Source of the DNA: Onchocerca lupi
Lineage: Eukaryota > Nematoda > Chromadorea > Rhabditida > Onchocercidae
Direction: 5' to 3'
DNA: 64,000 nucleotides
Assembly: GCA_028564675.1 (NCBI GenBank)
Contig: JAOVVO010000363.1
Coordinates: 16,718 to 80,717, forward strand
Numbering within the stretch: the stretch's first letter is position 1; each line of letters starts with the position of its first letter. The notes beneath the pieces are model-generated. The model was not told the DNA's origin, searched no databases, and saw only the letters and a list, made by a program, of their open reading frames with translations. Position numbers and translations under genes: made by a program. This document shows, piece after piece, positions 37,101-50,789 of this stretch.

Positions 37101-40100
37101 TGTATCTGTTCGAATAACAAGCGAAGATCCAGAAGAGAACTTCCGGCCGGCATCAGGCGAAATCACCAATTTAAATTTCCGTTCTACGCAGTTTGTTTGG
37201 GGATATTTTTCACATGTTGGCGCAGGATCTCTTCACGAATTCGCAGATTCACAGTTTGGCCATCTGTTTGCAACTGGATCCACGAGGTTCATAGCTCTCC
37301 ACATTGTTTTCACTGTTTCAAATCACTATTTTTCTACATCACATAACTGACTGGATCTCAGCCACAAATTCGAATTCTGTTTTTTCGGCACCTTTAAAAT
37401 TCATATATCTTTCCTGAAATCAAGTATTGAAGAGTTTTCAAACATTATTTTCAACCATTAAACTAAGCAATCGATGATATCTCACAAATTCAGGAACAGC
37501 GATTTTACTTACAGGCATTTGGCCATTTCGAATATGTTGAATGCACTACAAGAACTGCAGCTTCAATCGAAATTTCCTGTAACGCTACCCTATCTTATTT
37601 CTTTGTTCAAAGATAGCGAATTTGAGCAAAATAAAATCGATACCACTTGGCTGGATCGCCGAATTGCTTCCAAGAAGCGTACAGTAACTTTTTGCGCTTT
37701 ATATTTACTGCATTTTTTTCTTTAGCTCAAAAAAAGAATAAATGTCGAACTCAGATCGAGGATAATTAATATCTCTTTTGAGCATCATCTATTTTACTAG
37801 CTTAGGAAAATCTAAGTTTATTCAAAAGCTATGTAGCAGTTTGAAAAAATTTTTGTTCTTATTACAGGTAGAGCTTCCTCCACTGCCAATGGCTGTAGCT
37901 TATGGTTCGATGTTGATAGCTCATTCAAAAATTACGGAAGCATTCAGTACCTTCAGTAATGCTATAAGCAGAGGACGTATTTTACAGCCATCTGATCTTA
38001 CTGAGACACATCAAGTGGAACTTATTTTTGACAACATTAAATACAGGTCTAATTTCTTTTTGACATCTTTACTATTGTTGTTTTCATGTGGATATTATGT
38101 AGATGCATTGCTCTTCAAATGTTTATATTAGTATAATCTTCTTGCTTTCTAGTGTTACTGCTACGCGTACATCAAATTTTGAATATATGATTAAAATGAA
38201 TGGCCGTTGTGTTTCCGTCGAATACCGTGAATTGCGAAATGGTACTCTTTTGTTGAAATATAAGGATCGATCGCATCCGTGTTACATGGAAGAAGAACCT
38301 GAACGTTATAAAGTACATATTGGACGGATGCAGGTCATTATAGTCTTTTAAATTCATAGCAAATTAAGATTGATATTATCTGACAAAGGAATGTTAAGGA
38401 CTATTCGTTTGCTCTATGTTTATCCATGTTTTAATCTTTTCAATTCTTTTACTAGCTGTTCTGTTGAATTTTCCTTTTTTTGGAAGAGAAATTTTAGGAA
38501 TAATATTTCTTTTATATTTGGATTTTTAGATAATATTTGAGAAAGAAAATGATCCAACATTGCTACGATCATCTTGCGCCGGTAAATTGCTAACTTATGA
38601 AGCGGAAGATGGAGAGCTGCTTTTGCCGGGTCAAATATATGCCAGTATGGAAAGTATGAAAGTTGTTTTGGATATGCGCGTGAAAAAGGTTTTAGTAATA
38701 CGTGAAAATCTTCGACTCTTAGATTAACAATGCTTCTTAGTACATTTCTATTTTAAATTTAAGTCTAAATTCATTATAATTTTTCGATCCGAAAACATTT
38801 CTCTGGCATCATTGAATGCAAATCGTTTCTCTGGCAATTGGTTTATTTTTCGACAAACTGCTGCTTCAGACTGGGAGCATTTATTCCAGTGTTCTGGCTC
38901 CAAGGTGATTGGAACTAGAATGTATATGTTATTTTCTAAATAGCCGTAAATAAATATAATGATTGCAATAGCCAATAAGCTTTTAGTGATGCCATCTTGG
39001 TTTATTTGAATCCTGTAGAAAGTGCGTGCATTCTTCGACATAATAATGTTGCCCATATCCAGTGAGATATCTAGATTAGTTTCTGTAATTGGTATAATAG
39101 CAATTGTATTTTCTACAAATATTTCGATTGTTCAGATTGGTGGCCGTTTCAAAAAAGTTGCTCAGCCCGGACAGATGCTGCATCCAGGAACGCTGGTTGC
39201 TCGTTTGGAAGCACAAAATGGTTTAACAGTTACCAAACCCGTTGATTTTGAGGATTCATTTGCAGAATGGACACAAAATGTCACTAAAAAATCTCCAATT
39301 AATATGTATTTCACAAATGTTGTTCAGGTAATTGCGAATTTTTGCCTGGAGAAAACTATTTAAGGTGCAAAAGAGAATGGTTTAAACATTGTCATTTGAA
39401 ATTTTTTCCAGAAAAATCTATGTGTATCACTTCATTTAAATATTTCCAGTCTTGTTATTCTTGCTATTTTCATATCTACTGCGCATGACTTCTTTTTTAA
39501 AGTAAGTGAAAGAATGACGCAGTAATTTCTGAAATTATTAAATGGCCATATTGGTTATTCTATTAGTTCAATATAAATGAGAATAAGTATTCATGAATTA
39601 ACTTTGCAGGATTATCTGATTTGTTAATTCATTTTTAGGAAGTACACAATGTCTTCGATGGTTATTGTAAAACAGAGCCAACGTTCTCGAACTATGCTGA
39701 TAGTTTAGTAGAATCTCTTTTTTCTGTACTCGGCGACCAATTATTACCTTATGAACAGATGCAACAAAAACTTGCTGTTATGAAAAGCCGTATTAAACCA
39801 AAAATACTAAACCAACTTAATGAATTTCTTGAAGTTCGCGTTGATGATTTTCCTGTGAAGAAAATCCGGAAGGCTATCGAAGTTAGTGAATTTGTTCTGA
39901 TGTTCGTATTTTAATATTTTTTCTTTTCTCGTTTTACTTATTATTGAATAAACTGACCACTGCTCATTAGGGGAATTGGTTTTCCATTATATCATGTTTT
40001 AGAATTTCTCTGAAAGCATATTGCTAGAATACAGAATTGATTTCCAGGATTATCTGAATGATTTGGATCCGCAAAAGACGAAGGAGGAAAAGATGATCTT

Positions 40101-43100
40101 TGAACCAATAACAAGAGTTTTAGCTAAGTTTGAATATGGAACAGAAGGTCATATAGCTCTGGTTTTGGACGATCTTCTTGGACATTATTACAAAAGCGAA
40201 ATATTCTTCCAGGAAGATCAGTACGACAAGTCTGTTACAAAGCTTTTGTCTCAGGTTTGCATATGTTCTCTAGTTAATCATTTGTTTAATTTTTGATTAT
40301 TTATCAGACTATTATTATAGATCTGTGATACGGAACGGTGCGTCAGGCTGATTTGTTCGCACACAAAAGTTAGTGAGAAAAATTTGTTGGCAATGAAAAT
40401 TTTACGACGCATTAGTAATAATCGTCGCTTAATATTGCGGATATCGCCTGTACTAGAAAAGATTGCCAGCTTCGTGAAAAGTGAAAATTTGGAACTGGCA
40501 CATGCTGCAAGAACACTGCTGATTGAAGCGGAAACACCAACATACACTGAAATTAAGATCAGGGTACGCATGTACTGTTTATCTTTCTCGCTGGATTTTT
40601 TTAAAGTTTAAAACCAGAGAATACATGTTTAGATTTACTGCAGGGATCATCACCAAGTCCAACTAATCTGGAAAAATACGATATACTGTTTGAAATGTTT
40701 GACAATAATTTTGATTCGGTACTGAAATATGTTACCGTATGTTGCGGTGTTCCGGAAGCTTCTATCAGGCGACTGGAAGATGGGCATCCTCATGATGTAC
40801 AATTTTCTATCCCAATACAAAAAATTGCGTACGTTTTAACTTCTTTTATAAGAGTAATGATTTAATCAGCAATCCAGTTGAAACATAAAGAAAAGTTATG
40901 TCAGACCTATACAGATATTGTTATATCCCTGTGAAATGACAAATTTTCGTTATAGCCATGGACTGGGCCTTCCAAATGACGAAGTAGTTGAAATAAGTGT
41001 GACGATGCGGGTTGTCGGCGATGTAGCGGATATCGTTGAACGATTACCGCAGGTGGCTGCAAAAGTTGTAAAACCAGATTCGACTCTTTACATCGTTTCA
41101 CAAACTGGAGCTGTCCTATGTGATGCAAATTTGGATGAAAAATTCTCCGTGATCTTGAAGGTAGTGGTTTTGGAATGTTTCCAGTTATAGTGCTTAACTG
41201 CATTACTCACAGCGCTGAACAGGACAATTTTTCAATTTCACAAAACTTGAAATAATATTGATTATCCAAGAAAAAAATTATCGCGGTTTTGCAAAAATTA
41301 TTTATAAATATTTATTTTTCAGGAAGCTGTAAGTCGTGTACAGAATGAAAACATCCGCCAAATTGTAATTTTGATAGCATCATCGGATTCCTATCCAATG
41401 TTTTTCTATTATGATATGTTCCATAAAGAAGAAATTCGTTCACAACGCAATATTGATTTGGCTCATCTTCCTAAACTTGGTTTACATCGCATAAAAGAAA
41501 ACTACAACGTTAGTTTTAAAGACAACTCTGCTCAATTTGCAGTTCTATAATTTTATTCTTTGAATTATTTGTATGGCAGCTTGGTATTTTAGATTGAAAA
41601 ACTAAAGTCGTCGCATAATTCGGGTCATTTATATAAAGCAGAAGGGAAAGCCGATCCAACGGAACATCGATTTTTTTATCGAGCTGTGGTTCGAGTTGTT
41701 GACAGTTATACAGCTGAGTAGGTGTTTTGGATAGTGAATAACTTTTTGTGTGTAATTCAGCAGTTTGGCTTTATTTTACATCTGGTTCAAGGATGATTTT
41801 TTCTGTGGAATAGGTTAGAGATAACGAAATTTGTAATCTTAATACTTTGTTACACAGTACTTTCAAGATTTTGAAGGGACGAATTTTCAAAATTCAACTT
41901 TTTAGCTTTGGATCTACCTATTAACATCATGTTGGGGCTGCAAAGAATGAGTTGTTTTTTATTTTTTATGTTTCGTGTTTATTCATTTTTTACTTATGTC
42001 ATTTAGGGAGGTGACGTGCAGTGTTATTAAGGCTCTAAAACGTGCTTGCTGTGAAATTGTCGTAGCTTTATACCGTTCAAACACAATTGACCGAAATCAT
42101 GTTTTTCTATTTATCCATCGTACACCATCCAGTAAAGAAATACAGATGAGTCCAGCTGATTGGATAAATGTCATTTACAAGGCTTATCGAGAATGCAAAG
42201 CAAGTTTTTAAAATAATTCTTTTGATGTAGTTAGTGCTTTTTAAATATTTTTTAAATGTAAATAGTATTGAGTTTCATTGAATGTGAAATGTGCTTATAG
42301 CGTTTAAATTGCTTTTCGCTTTCTAAAGATTCTTTTTTGTCATCAGTTATTTTCAGGATTTTTTGTGGCGATCACAAGTGAATCAAGTTGAATTTGATTT
42401 CATTTTGTTTGGTGAACGGCGAAGCTTGGAGCAAGCGACGAAAGTAATTATAACTGATGACACTGGTTTTACCCCATTCATCAGAGTGTTACGCGCAGAA
42501 GCAAGCAATGGTAATTCAAGAACCAAGAAAGTTAGTGATTTCTATTTATTTAAGACTAAAGATTTATCAAGTTGTTTTCTCGGGGATACAATGAACTTAA
42601 AATTCTGACGAATAATCCGGAGAATTGAATGATTGAAAAATTTAATTTTAATATGAAATTGGTGGCGATACTGCCTAGAATTACAATGATATTGTCTAAA
42701 TGGTTTATATAAGTTTGCTACTATTGTATCCTAGAAGAGTTTACCTGATTTAATCTGATTAGCTCGTTTATTCGGGATTAATACCATGTCCTTTTTGCAT
42801 TTATCCGAAGTGATATTGATGTTTTAAATGGAATGTGTTTTGAATTCCATTTAGTTTATGAAAGTAATTTTAGTGGCTTCACGTGGACGTCGGAATGGAT
42901 GGTTTCAAACATGGTCTCGAAATAATGGTTGATAATCGACGAAATCCAGATTGGAATCCATTTACGGATCCTTATCTTGGCAGATCTGAAATTGATAAAC
43001 GACGCCTGAAAGCTCGCGTGCTGAAAACTACTTATGTTTATGATTACCCACTGCTTTTCCAGCGTGCTGTAATTGCTACATGGCTTGCATCCAGAGAGTT

Positions 43101-46100
43101 CGTTTTCTCCCACCAATTATTTCAGAAGAATTTTCCGGATTTTCCCGGTTTAAAATTCTTTTAAAATTTTATTTATGTGTCATAACTCACATTATCCCTA
43201 TTAATTTCAAGGTCGCAGAAATCATCAGATTTATTACTCGAGAATTTGTGCCAATTTCATGAATTGATATATGACGAAGATTCAAAGCAACTCATTGAAC
43301 TCAGTGAAAGTGGTTCACTGAGTAAAATTGGGATAGTTGCATGGCGTGTACGGTTGGTAGTTCCGGAATACCCAGAAGGGCGAGAAGTAATCGTTATTGC
43401 AAATGATATCTCCCATCAGATTGGTTCATTTTCGATGTGTGAACATCATCTATACTATGAAGCCTCACGTTTAAGTCGAAAAGAAGGAATTCCACGAATA
43501 TACATTGCTGCTAATTCGGGTGCAAGGATTGGTTTATCAGCAGATGTTAGTTGTTTTCATTTGTCTTTTCACTCATTATCTTAGCATAAACTAAGATAAA
43601 GTAGAAAAATATTTTATCATTTGTTTGATTCCCTATTGCTATAGGTATAAAATATATTTCCAGCTGAAAAGACTTTTCAAAGTTATTTGGAAAAATGAAA
43701 ATAATCCAATGGAGGGTTTCGATGGACTTTATCTTACAAATGAGGACATATGTGAACTGCAGCAAATTGTCGCTACGCATCGTAGAAATGGTTTCCATCA
43801 GATTGATGGGATTATCGGCAAAGAGGTACCCATATCAGTAGATAAATATCTTTAAATCAATGTTTTCATATCATGTTATTTATGATATATGTGATCTATT
43901 AATTTGGTTTCGTTTAATTCATTTCGTGGTTTTTATCATAATGGCTGTGGGTTCGTTTTGTTTCGGAAAATTCCTTTAACGCTTTGTATTTTTTTTTTCG
44001 GAAGGCTTTAAAATTTAATTTTTATAATTCAATCTCATGAATTTTTCTTTCCTTTTGTTTCAATTTCTGGATCGATATGAAATTCTGCTCATTTGCTTCC
44101 AGTTTTATGGTGGATGATAAAACTTGCTGATAACTTTGTATGTTGTATACTTTTAGCGTGACCTTGGGGTAGAGAATCTGGTTGGTTCCGGGATGATTGC
44201 GGGTGAAACATCTCGAGCATATAATGAAGTGATTACTTATTGTTTGGTAACTGGTCGTACCGTTGGCATTGGTGCCTATGTTGCTCGACTTTCGAGAAGG
44301 ATTTGTCAAGTTGAAAATGCAGATATTATTTTAACTGGCGCACCTGCTTTGAATTCTGTACTTGGTCGTGAAGTTTATACATCCAATGGGCAATTGGGCG
44401 GCACTGAAATAATGACTCGTAATGGTGTTACGCATTCTACTGTTAGCAACGATTATGATGGTGTTCGCCAATTACTGAGGTGGCTATCTTACACACGTAA
44501 AAATGTGAAGGTTAGAATTTAGACTCATCACCCTAGTATGTTCCATATAACGTGAATATAATATCACATAGTTATCGTTTAGGTTTGTTTGCGCATGCAT
44601 GCTCCATACTTTCAGATCCTTTCACTAATTATTAATAGATTCCTCAATTAAAATCATAATCAACAAAAAAATAACTTTAGTATAATTAGACCATTCAGTT
44701 ATTTCAGTTTGTTTGCAGGCGCCGTTTAAAGAACCAAGTTTTGAGTTTAATGAGGATCCTATCGATCGATGTCTAAGTTATTTGCCATCACAGAATAAGG
44801 AAAGCGATCCGCGTTTGATGATGACAATCTTTGATCAGAACTCTTTTGAAGAAGTTTTTTTTTTTTGGCTTGATTCTGAAAGGCACATAAAGTTGACAGT
44901 TTTGCCAATGTTATCTCAGATCTCATCTTTCTCATTTTTTATATTTTAGTGCTAAAATTATGCTTGAAAACTCAATATTTCTAGAATTTATGCAAATCTT
45001 AGCCTTTGAATAATTTATAGCACTTGTAAGCTCCGAATATTTGATTTTGATCTGTAGCATATAATCTGCATATTTTTTGTCCAGTTTTGCTAATTTCTAA
45101 AGCAACCATTTTTCTTTTTTTTTTTTTTTTTTTTTAAGATTAAGTCGGGCTGGGGAAAAACAGTAATCACAGGTCGAGCCCGTCTGGGAGGTATCAGTGT
45201 GGGTGTTATTGCCGTGGAAACAAGAAGTGTTTTTGCTGAGATTCCGGCTGATCCGGCTGCCCCAGATTCTCAAGCCAAATGTATCCAACAAGCTGGCCAA
45301 GTATGGTATCCTGATTCTGCATATAAAGTAAGCTTTATCAGTTTTTAATCATGATTCCTTTGCGGCTGAAATAATAAAATTGGTTACTATGGTGTATTTT
45401 CTGTAACTCCTCCGTCCGCTCGATTTTGTTGAATTTTTTTTCTTTTTTCTCGCTACTTGAAATTGTAATGGTTATAGACTGCTGAAGCGATCGAAGATTT
45501 CAATAAAGAATCTTTGCCTTTATTTATTCTGGCCAATTGGCGTGGCTTTAGTGGTGGTCAGAAAGGTACTTTAATTTCCCACTTATATATGGAAAATATA
45601 CACAGACATGGATTTCTTAGAATTTTTAAAGACTCATTGCAGAATATTTCGAATTTTCAAATTTTCAAAAGTTTACAGGATGATTGGATTTTTGAAATAT
45701 TCATTACAGATATGTTCGAAATGGTTCTCAAATTTGGTGCTTATATAGTTGATCAGTTATGTAAATACCTGAATCCGGTGATAGTTTATATTCCGCCCTA
45801 TGGAGAGTTACGCGGTGGGGCTTGGGCAGTTATTGATCCAACAATAAATCCTGTATGTATGCAGATGTTTGCTGATCCGAGGTCAAGGGGTGGTGTTCTG
45901 GAACCAGAAGGAACCGTTCAAGTGAAAATGCGTAAGGTTAGTGTTTTTTTTTTTTGGATGAAAGTAATCAAAGTTTATTTATTGCATTTTTGATAGGTGC
46001 AAGAGTTTGGTTCGCTTTTGGCGAATCATGATTGATTTTTCAAAAAGTATCGTTAGAAGAAACAACGAGAATATTATAACTGCAAAATTTTAATCTGGAT

Positions 46101-47253
46101 GATGTATTGGTTCTTCAAGGACGAACTTCCAATGAGTGTATAGGTTTGGTACTGTTTTGTTAATAGACGAAGGAACTTGAAGGATTTGGTACCACTGATG
46201 CGACGATTAGATAAAGAAATGATTCGATTAGCAGTATTGGAAAAAGAGGGTAACGATGTGAAAGTGGATATCAATGCTCGTATTCAACTATTAATGCCAA
46301 CTTATCGCAATATTGCTATCACATTTGCTGATTTACATGACACAGCAGTGCGAATGAAAGCTGTTGGTGCCATTAAGGTATTGTTTTCATTTCAAAACGG
46401 ATGGAATCTTGACTTTTATATTATCTTTCATGTCAAAAATTGTGCTAGTATTTCTACTGCTTAGTTTGTCCAAAATACTTATATGTCATTTTTTAAATGA
46501 TATCTGCAGATATTAAAATTTCTGTATGGAATCTTTTAAAATTTTTTCCGTAACTTTCCCTTTTTATAAATTCCAGAAGAAATTTCAATTTATGAAATTT
46601 CAGAATTATTTGATTTTTCAGGAGATAGTGAAATGGGAAGAATCGAGAGCATTTTTTACACGACGCCTTTTGAGATTGTGCATCGAGCGAGATATATACA
46701 GGGAGGTTAGAAGTGCATTCAAATCATATTCAAAAGATTAAGAGGATGAATGGAAGAAATAATTCCATTTGCAGGCTGTCGATGTGAAGTGTTTGGAAGA
46801 TATTCAGAAAATGCAAGAATCCTTGCAACAATATTTTGCAAAAACTCGGGATGAGGCTTTCTCTTGGTATAGTTATCCGGATGAAGATGCCATAAAGCTT
46901 CTGCGTAAGGAAAGGAAACAAATTATTACATTCCTCATTGGAAACGATTTCTTCACAATTGGAGAGCGTTATGGAATGTAAGTTGTCTGAATTGAAGATA
47001 TAAATTATCTAACTTAGAAGGTTGAAAAGTTTTGCATTAAATCCGAACTTAATTTCTTTCAATATGATTATTAGTTTAGATGAAAATAGTTTTTACGACG
47101 GACATTCGGAAAAATAAAAGCGACCTCTGAGGTATTTTTAATTATTTTTGATTAGTAATGAAATAACTCATTCACAGACCTCCGGAGAAACTTGGAGATT
47201 TCGCAAAAAAATGTGATTTATTAATACGGAAAATGAAAAATGAAAGGTTGTGA
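34102..47253 (+). CDS. ACC: multidomain acetyl-CoA carboxylase, divergent
   Basis: Biotin-dependent formation of malonyl-CoA from acetyl-CoA, the committed step of fatty-acid synthesis. Thirty-five exons in consistent phase give about 2163 residues. Biotin carboxylase (residues about 40-520): LLIANNGMAA, KASEGGGGKGIR, ELNPRLQVEHP. BCCP: MESMKVVLDM with the biotinyl Lys near residue 719. A long central domain (exons 39136-42530) follows. Carboxyltransferase: NSGARIGL, GSGMIAGETSRAYNE, GRARLGGISVGVIAVETR, LANWRGFSGGQKDMF, AYIVDQL. The N-terminus lacks the mammalian regulatory extension. Oddities: Cys replaces the His of RRHQK (codon 35961); MKV replaces MKM; about 16 residues are missing between DPRLMMT and FDQNSFEE; the intron after 42199 has a GC donor; exon 32 (from 46144) may carry a seven-residue insertion. 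The last exon is 47178-47253, ending MKNERL. The C. elegans counterpart is POD-2 or its divergent paralogue; I cannot decide which. Confidence 0.93.
35601..35704 (+). repeat. 53-bp duplication of an exon-intron boundary
   Basis: Bases 35601-35653 (last 19 coding bases, donor and 34 intron bases) are repeated at 35654-35704. The only difference over the shared 51 bases is position 35620 against 35673, where GCAAGTAAG becomes GCAATTAAG. The second copy therefore lacks a GT donor. The duplicate now lies wholly in the intron. Confidence 0.95.
42200..42356 (+). other. GC-AG intron in the carboxylase gene
   Basis: The exon ends TGCAAA and the intron starts GCAAGT; it ends TTTTCAG before GATTTTTTGTGG. 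The only nearby GT (GTTTTT, three bases later) would shift the frame and hit a stop within about ten codons. The GC donor keeps the frame and the expected protein (AYRECK, then DFLWRSQ). Confidence 0.8.
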
Positions 47254-48000
47254 TCACTTATGAACTAGCTCTTTATTTCAGTGCTATTTTGAGACAAATT
47301 ATGCATCATTAAATATGTTCTTATGAATCTCTGGTTCATTCTTTGTTAAAAATTCGTCTTTGATTTATTTTGCCTAGTTAGGGAATAATTATTAAACATA
47401 TTTGGAAAAATCACTTGTGGTGAATGGAGTTTTCCACCTACAAGTTTTCCATTTTTAGTTGTAGTCAGGGTCTTCCTCTAAAAGGTTTTGTCAATATATA
47501 CTCATTCCAAAAAATGGTTTATTAACTACTGCATCCTAATTGAAAATCTTGCTTGTGAGAGGTAGTATACTCTCTTTTGGCTTCTGAGTATGGGCAGTCT
47601 CTGAAATGTTCACATCATCAGGAATGCATCTCTGTTCGAAACGCTGCGAAGGAGTGTTACTTTTTCATGTTTTCAAAAATCTTCTTTTGCCCTACATTGT
47701 TGTTTTATGAAAAATTTTTTCTATAGGGATATTTCCTAGCTGCATAGTTGTTATTCGCTTGTTTTGTTATCACTTTTGTCACCAGATCTTGCCTGTTTGA
47801 TAAGCGAAACAGTTAGTCAGTTTCTTTCTTATTCTAGATCTTCATTTGTATATATTTCTCCTTTCAATCTAACTTTAAAATATACCAAGTTACAATGCCT
47901 GTGCCAATATATATTTGCCTTGCATGAGATATAAAAAGGAATTATTTACAAACCGAACTGAACTCTTTACTTTTTCATGTGGAAGTTGTATTCTTAGAAA

Positions 48001-48044
48001 AGTAAAGGATTATGAAAAGGACAGTAAAGGATTATGAAAAGGAC
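48001..48044. repeat. 22-bp tandem duplication
   Basis: Two perfect adjacent copies of a 22-bp unit starting AGTAAAGGATTATG and ending AAAAGGAC, in non-coding spacer. Confidence 0.95.
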
Positions 48045-48309
48045 AAAAAGATATCATTTCTCAGATCACAGCTGGTTGTTTACCAAAAAATTGAGGTTCT
48101 TGCATCTGGAGCCCCTAGATATCTTGAAGTTCCAACGACATGCCCGTTCCGAGTTTTCTGAAAAGTTTGGTTCCCGGGAATGAGAACATAAGCGGATAGT
48201 TAAGCTTGATCTGAGAAATGATATCTTTTTTGATCCTGAACAGGTCGGAGCGAGATTACATCATCTAGAAGGTTGCGAGCATTCCATTGAAAGAATTTTC
48301 GAATCAGAT

Positions 48310-48381
48310 GAATCATATGAAAGATATGCAGATATGAATCACATGAAAGTTATAAATCATATGAAAGATATGCAAATATGA
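48310..48381. repeat. degenerate tandem repeat, about three copies
   Basis: Three diverged units built around AATCATATGAAAGATATGCA. The middle copy is shortened and changed (CACATGAAAGTTAT). Non-coding. Confidence 0.8.
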
Positions 48382-50789
48382 GAGCTGCAAGCTCATTCAT
48401 AAAAATTTTTGCAACTTAAAATGGATTGAAGTGACAAGTGATTCGGCGCAATGTCATCATAATCCAAACGAAAAAAAGCTAAACTGAAAATTTTTTGGGA
48501 AGACTTGAAATAAAGTTGTATGATTTTAAAATGTAAATGATTTTCATGAAAATGGCGTTTTCATTTTTGGATTGCCATTCGTAATCTTGGAAATATGCTT
48601 AGCCGTGCATAACTATAGCTTATCGTAAGCCTAAAATGTATATATCTTAAGTCATAATATTTTTCCTACTGTCTTTTGAATAACACAGTCATAAAATAAA
48701 AAAAATAAAAAACAAGAACATACCAGACAAACAATAACAAAAGTCCAACTACAACCAAGAATTCGATTATTTAAGCTCCGCAAAGCCTTCTATCCTAAAT
48801 AGCTCAATAAAAAGATAAGGGATGAAATCAGCTGAAGCGAACAGCCTGCAAGCTTTTTAAACATATTCCCATATAATGGTGAAAATGAAATATATGAGAG
48901 ATTTCCGTAACATGTCTTATCAAAATAAGTAAGTTGCATTTTTAAAAGCAGAATTATCAACAAAATCAGCAGACAATATATTAAGAAAGTGATGGTTTTC
49001 AAAAAAAAAAAAGAAAAAAAAATGCAAACGGACAAAAACACTTGTCTAATGATGACTGAGTCCATTAAATTTAATAGCATCCTTAGACCTTTGTTTTGAA
49101 TAAACAAATAGAAATCCTGTCACTATTATCATTGAAATTGCATTTTTTCTTCCTACGGAAAAAACAAAATGATGCGGGCATATTTCCTTGACTGTTTTGA
49201 TATTAGTCATCGAGAATTATCATATTCTTTCAATCTCGAAACACTTGAAACTTTCTAGAAAAGCTTGTAACAAGATTCATAAGCTTTTCATGTCTCCATG
49301 TACATCAAGAATCAGAACGAGCCATTAAGGATTAATTTTTAAAAAGAATTTCACCACTTACAAATAAAAAACGAAGAATATATTATATTTTTAGGACTAA
49401 CATAGCATAAATAGTGATTACTATAATTATGATACAAAACCTATATTGTTTATATAAACATTGATGGGGGATGTGGGTGTGAGTGTATGAGAATACTACT
49501 TTAATCCTGGGGCTAGGTTAAATTTACCATTCTGAAGAATATATCTGAACAAATAAATTATACTTTAAGAAATGCTTTCGATAATGAACCGCGATAGAAT
49601 TGTGGTGAAATAATAAGGTAATTTAAGACTGACTTAGCAAATGAAACACATCGTCGTTTATCCTAAAGGATAAAATTTGTTTATATCAATTCTCGCAACA
49701 AATATGTATTCGATATAGAGTACATGGTTACTGAAATTCTTACATAACTTCTCTTTTACATATTCCTATATCTTGGAGTTCAGTTCATATATCGTATCCT
49801 ATTTAACAAAAAAAATGAAAACAGCGACATACACTGAGATATGTCAAGCATTATTTTCTAATGCTGAAATATAATTAGCACAAATGATGAAACTAAATAA
49901 GCCAAAACTTCCAAATTGTAGAATCATAAAAAAAACGATTTGAGCTCTGATTCAGCCAAAGATAACCATTGGATACGGTAAGCTTGTCTTTTAAACTAAT
50001 TCTGTACATTAACTTAGATTTAAACTTGAGTGAATATTCTAAACTGAATGAAATATTTCGGTTGAAGTCACTTCACATAGAAGTCTGGTCTTGCTTCATT
50101 TGATTTTACTTAATTGAATTTGTTGTCATTTCTGAATTGGAATTATTCAACTGAACGAGATAATTCATAACTGAAAAATGTTATTCTTATTAAATAAAAA
50201 TGCAGAAATGTGTCCATCAAGTATATTCTGGAACTTTTCTAAGCAAGTGTGTCATGTCTATCATGATCTATATAATACTCCTGTAAAATGCGGTGGATAA
50301 ACTTAGGAGCAGCAATATTCATACACTCATTGCCAAGCATGGTATTTGTGCGCTTCACACATGTTAAACTTGATACCACTGATAATACGCCATTCCTGAT
50401 AGCCGAATGATGAAAAGGTTAATTGAAGTGCAGCACAAAACATTGAATTCCGGCTGAAATACTTACTGAGCATGATACCAATAACGTAAGTGATAGTGAT
50501 TTTGTAACATTGCTTTGATGAAGTCTAAGAGAGGTAATGATTTCACTCTTGAAGAATAAATGTTCTTCAAGGATAAATACAGAAATGCAGAAAAGCGTGG
50601 AATAATTAATCATATGATGTGGAAAAACAGAATTATCTGAAATAAAGTAGCAGATATTAAACGCTAACTCATTACATTATGTTATCTAGTTGAAACTCGA
50701 AGTACTGATATTGTCTAAGTTCTTATAAATTTCTAGCTCATGTCGTGAAAATAAATATTGCGACTAAGACAATTCCCTTTAGAAAAAGG

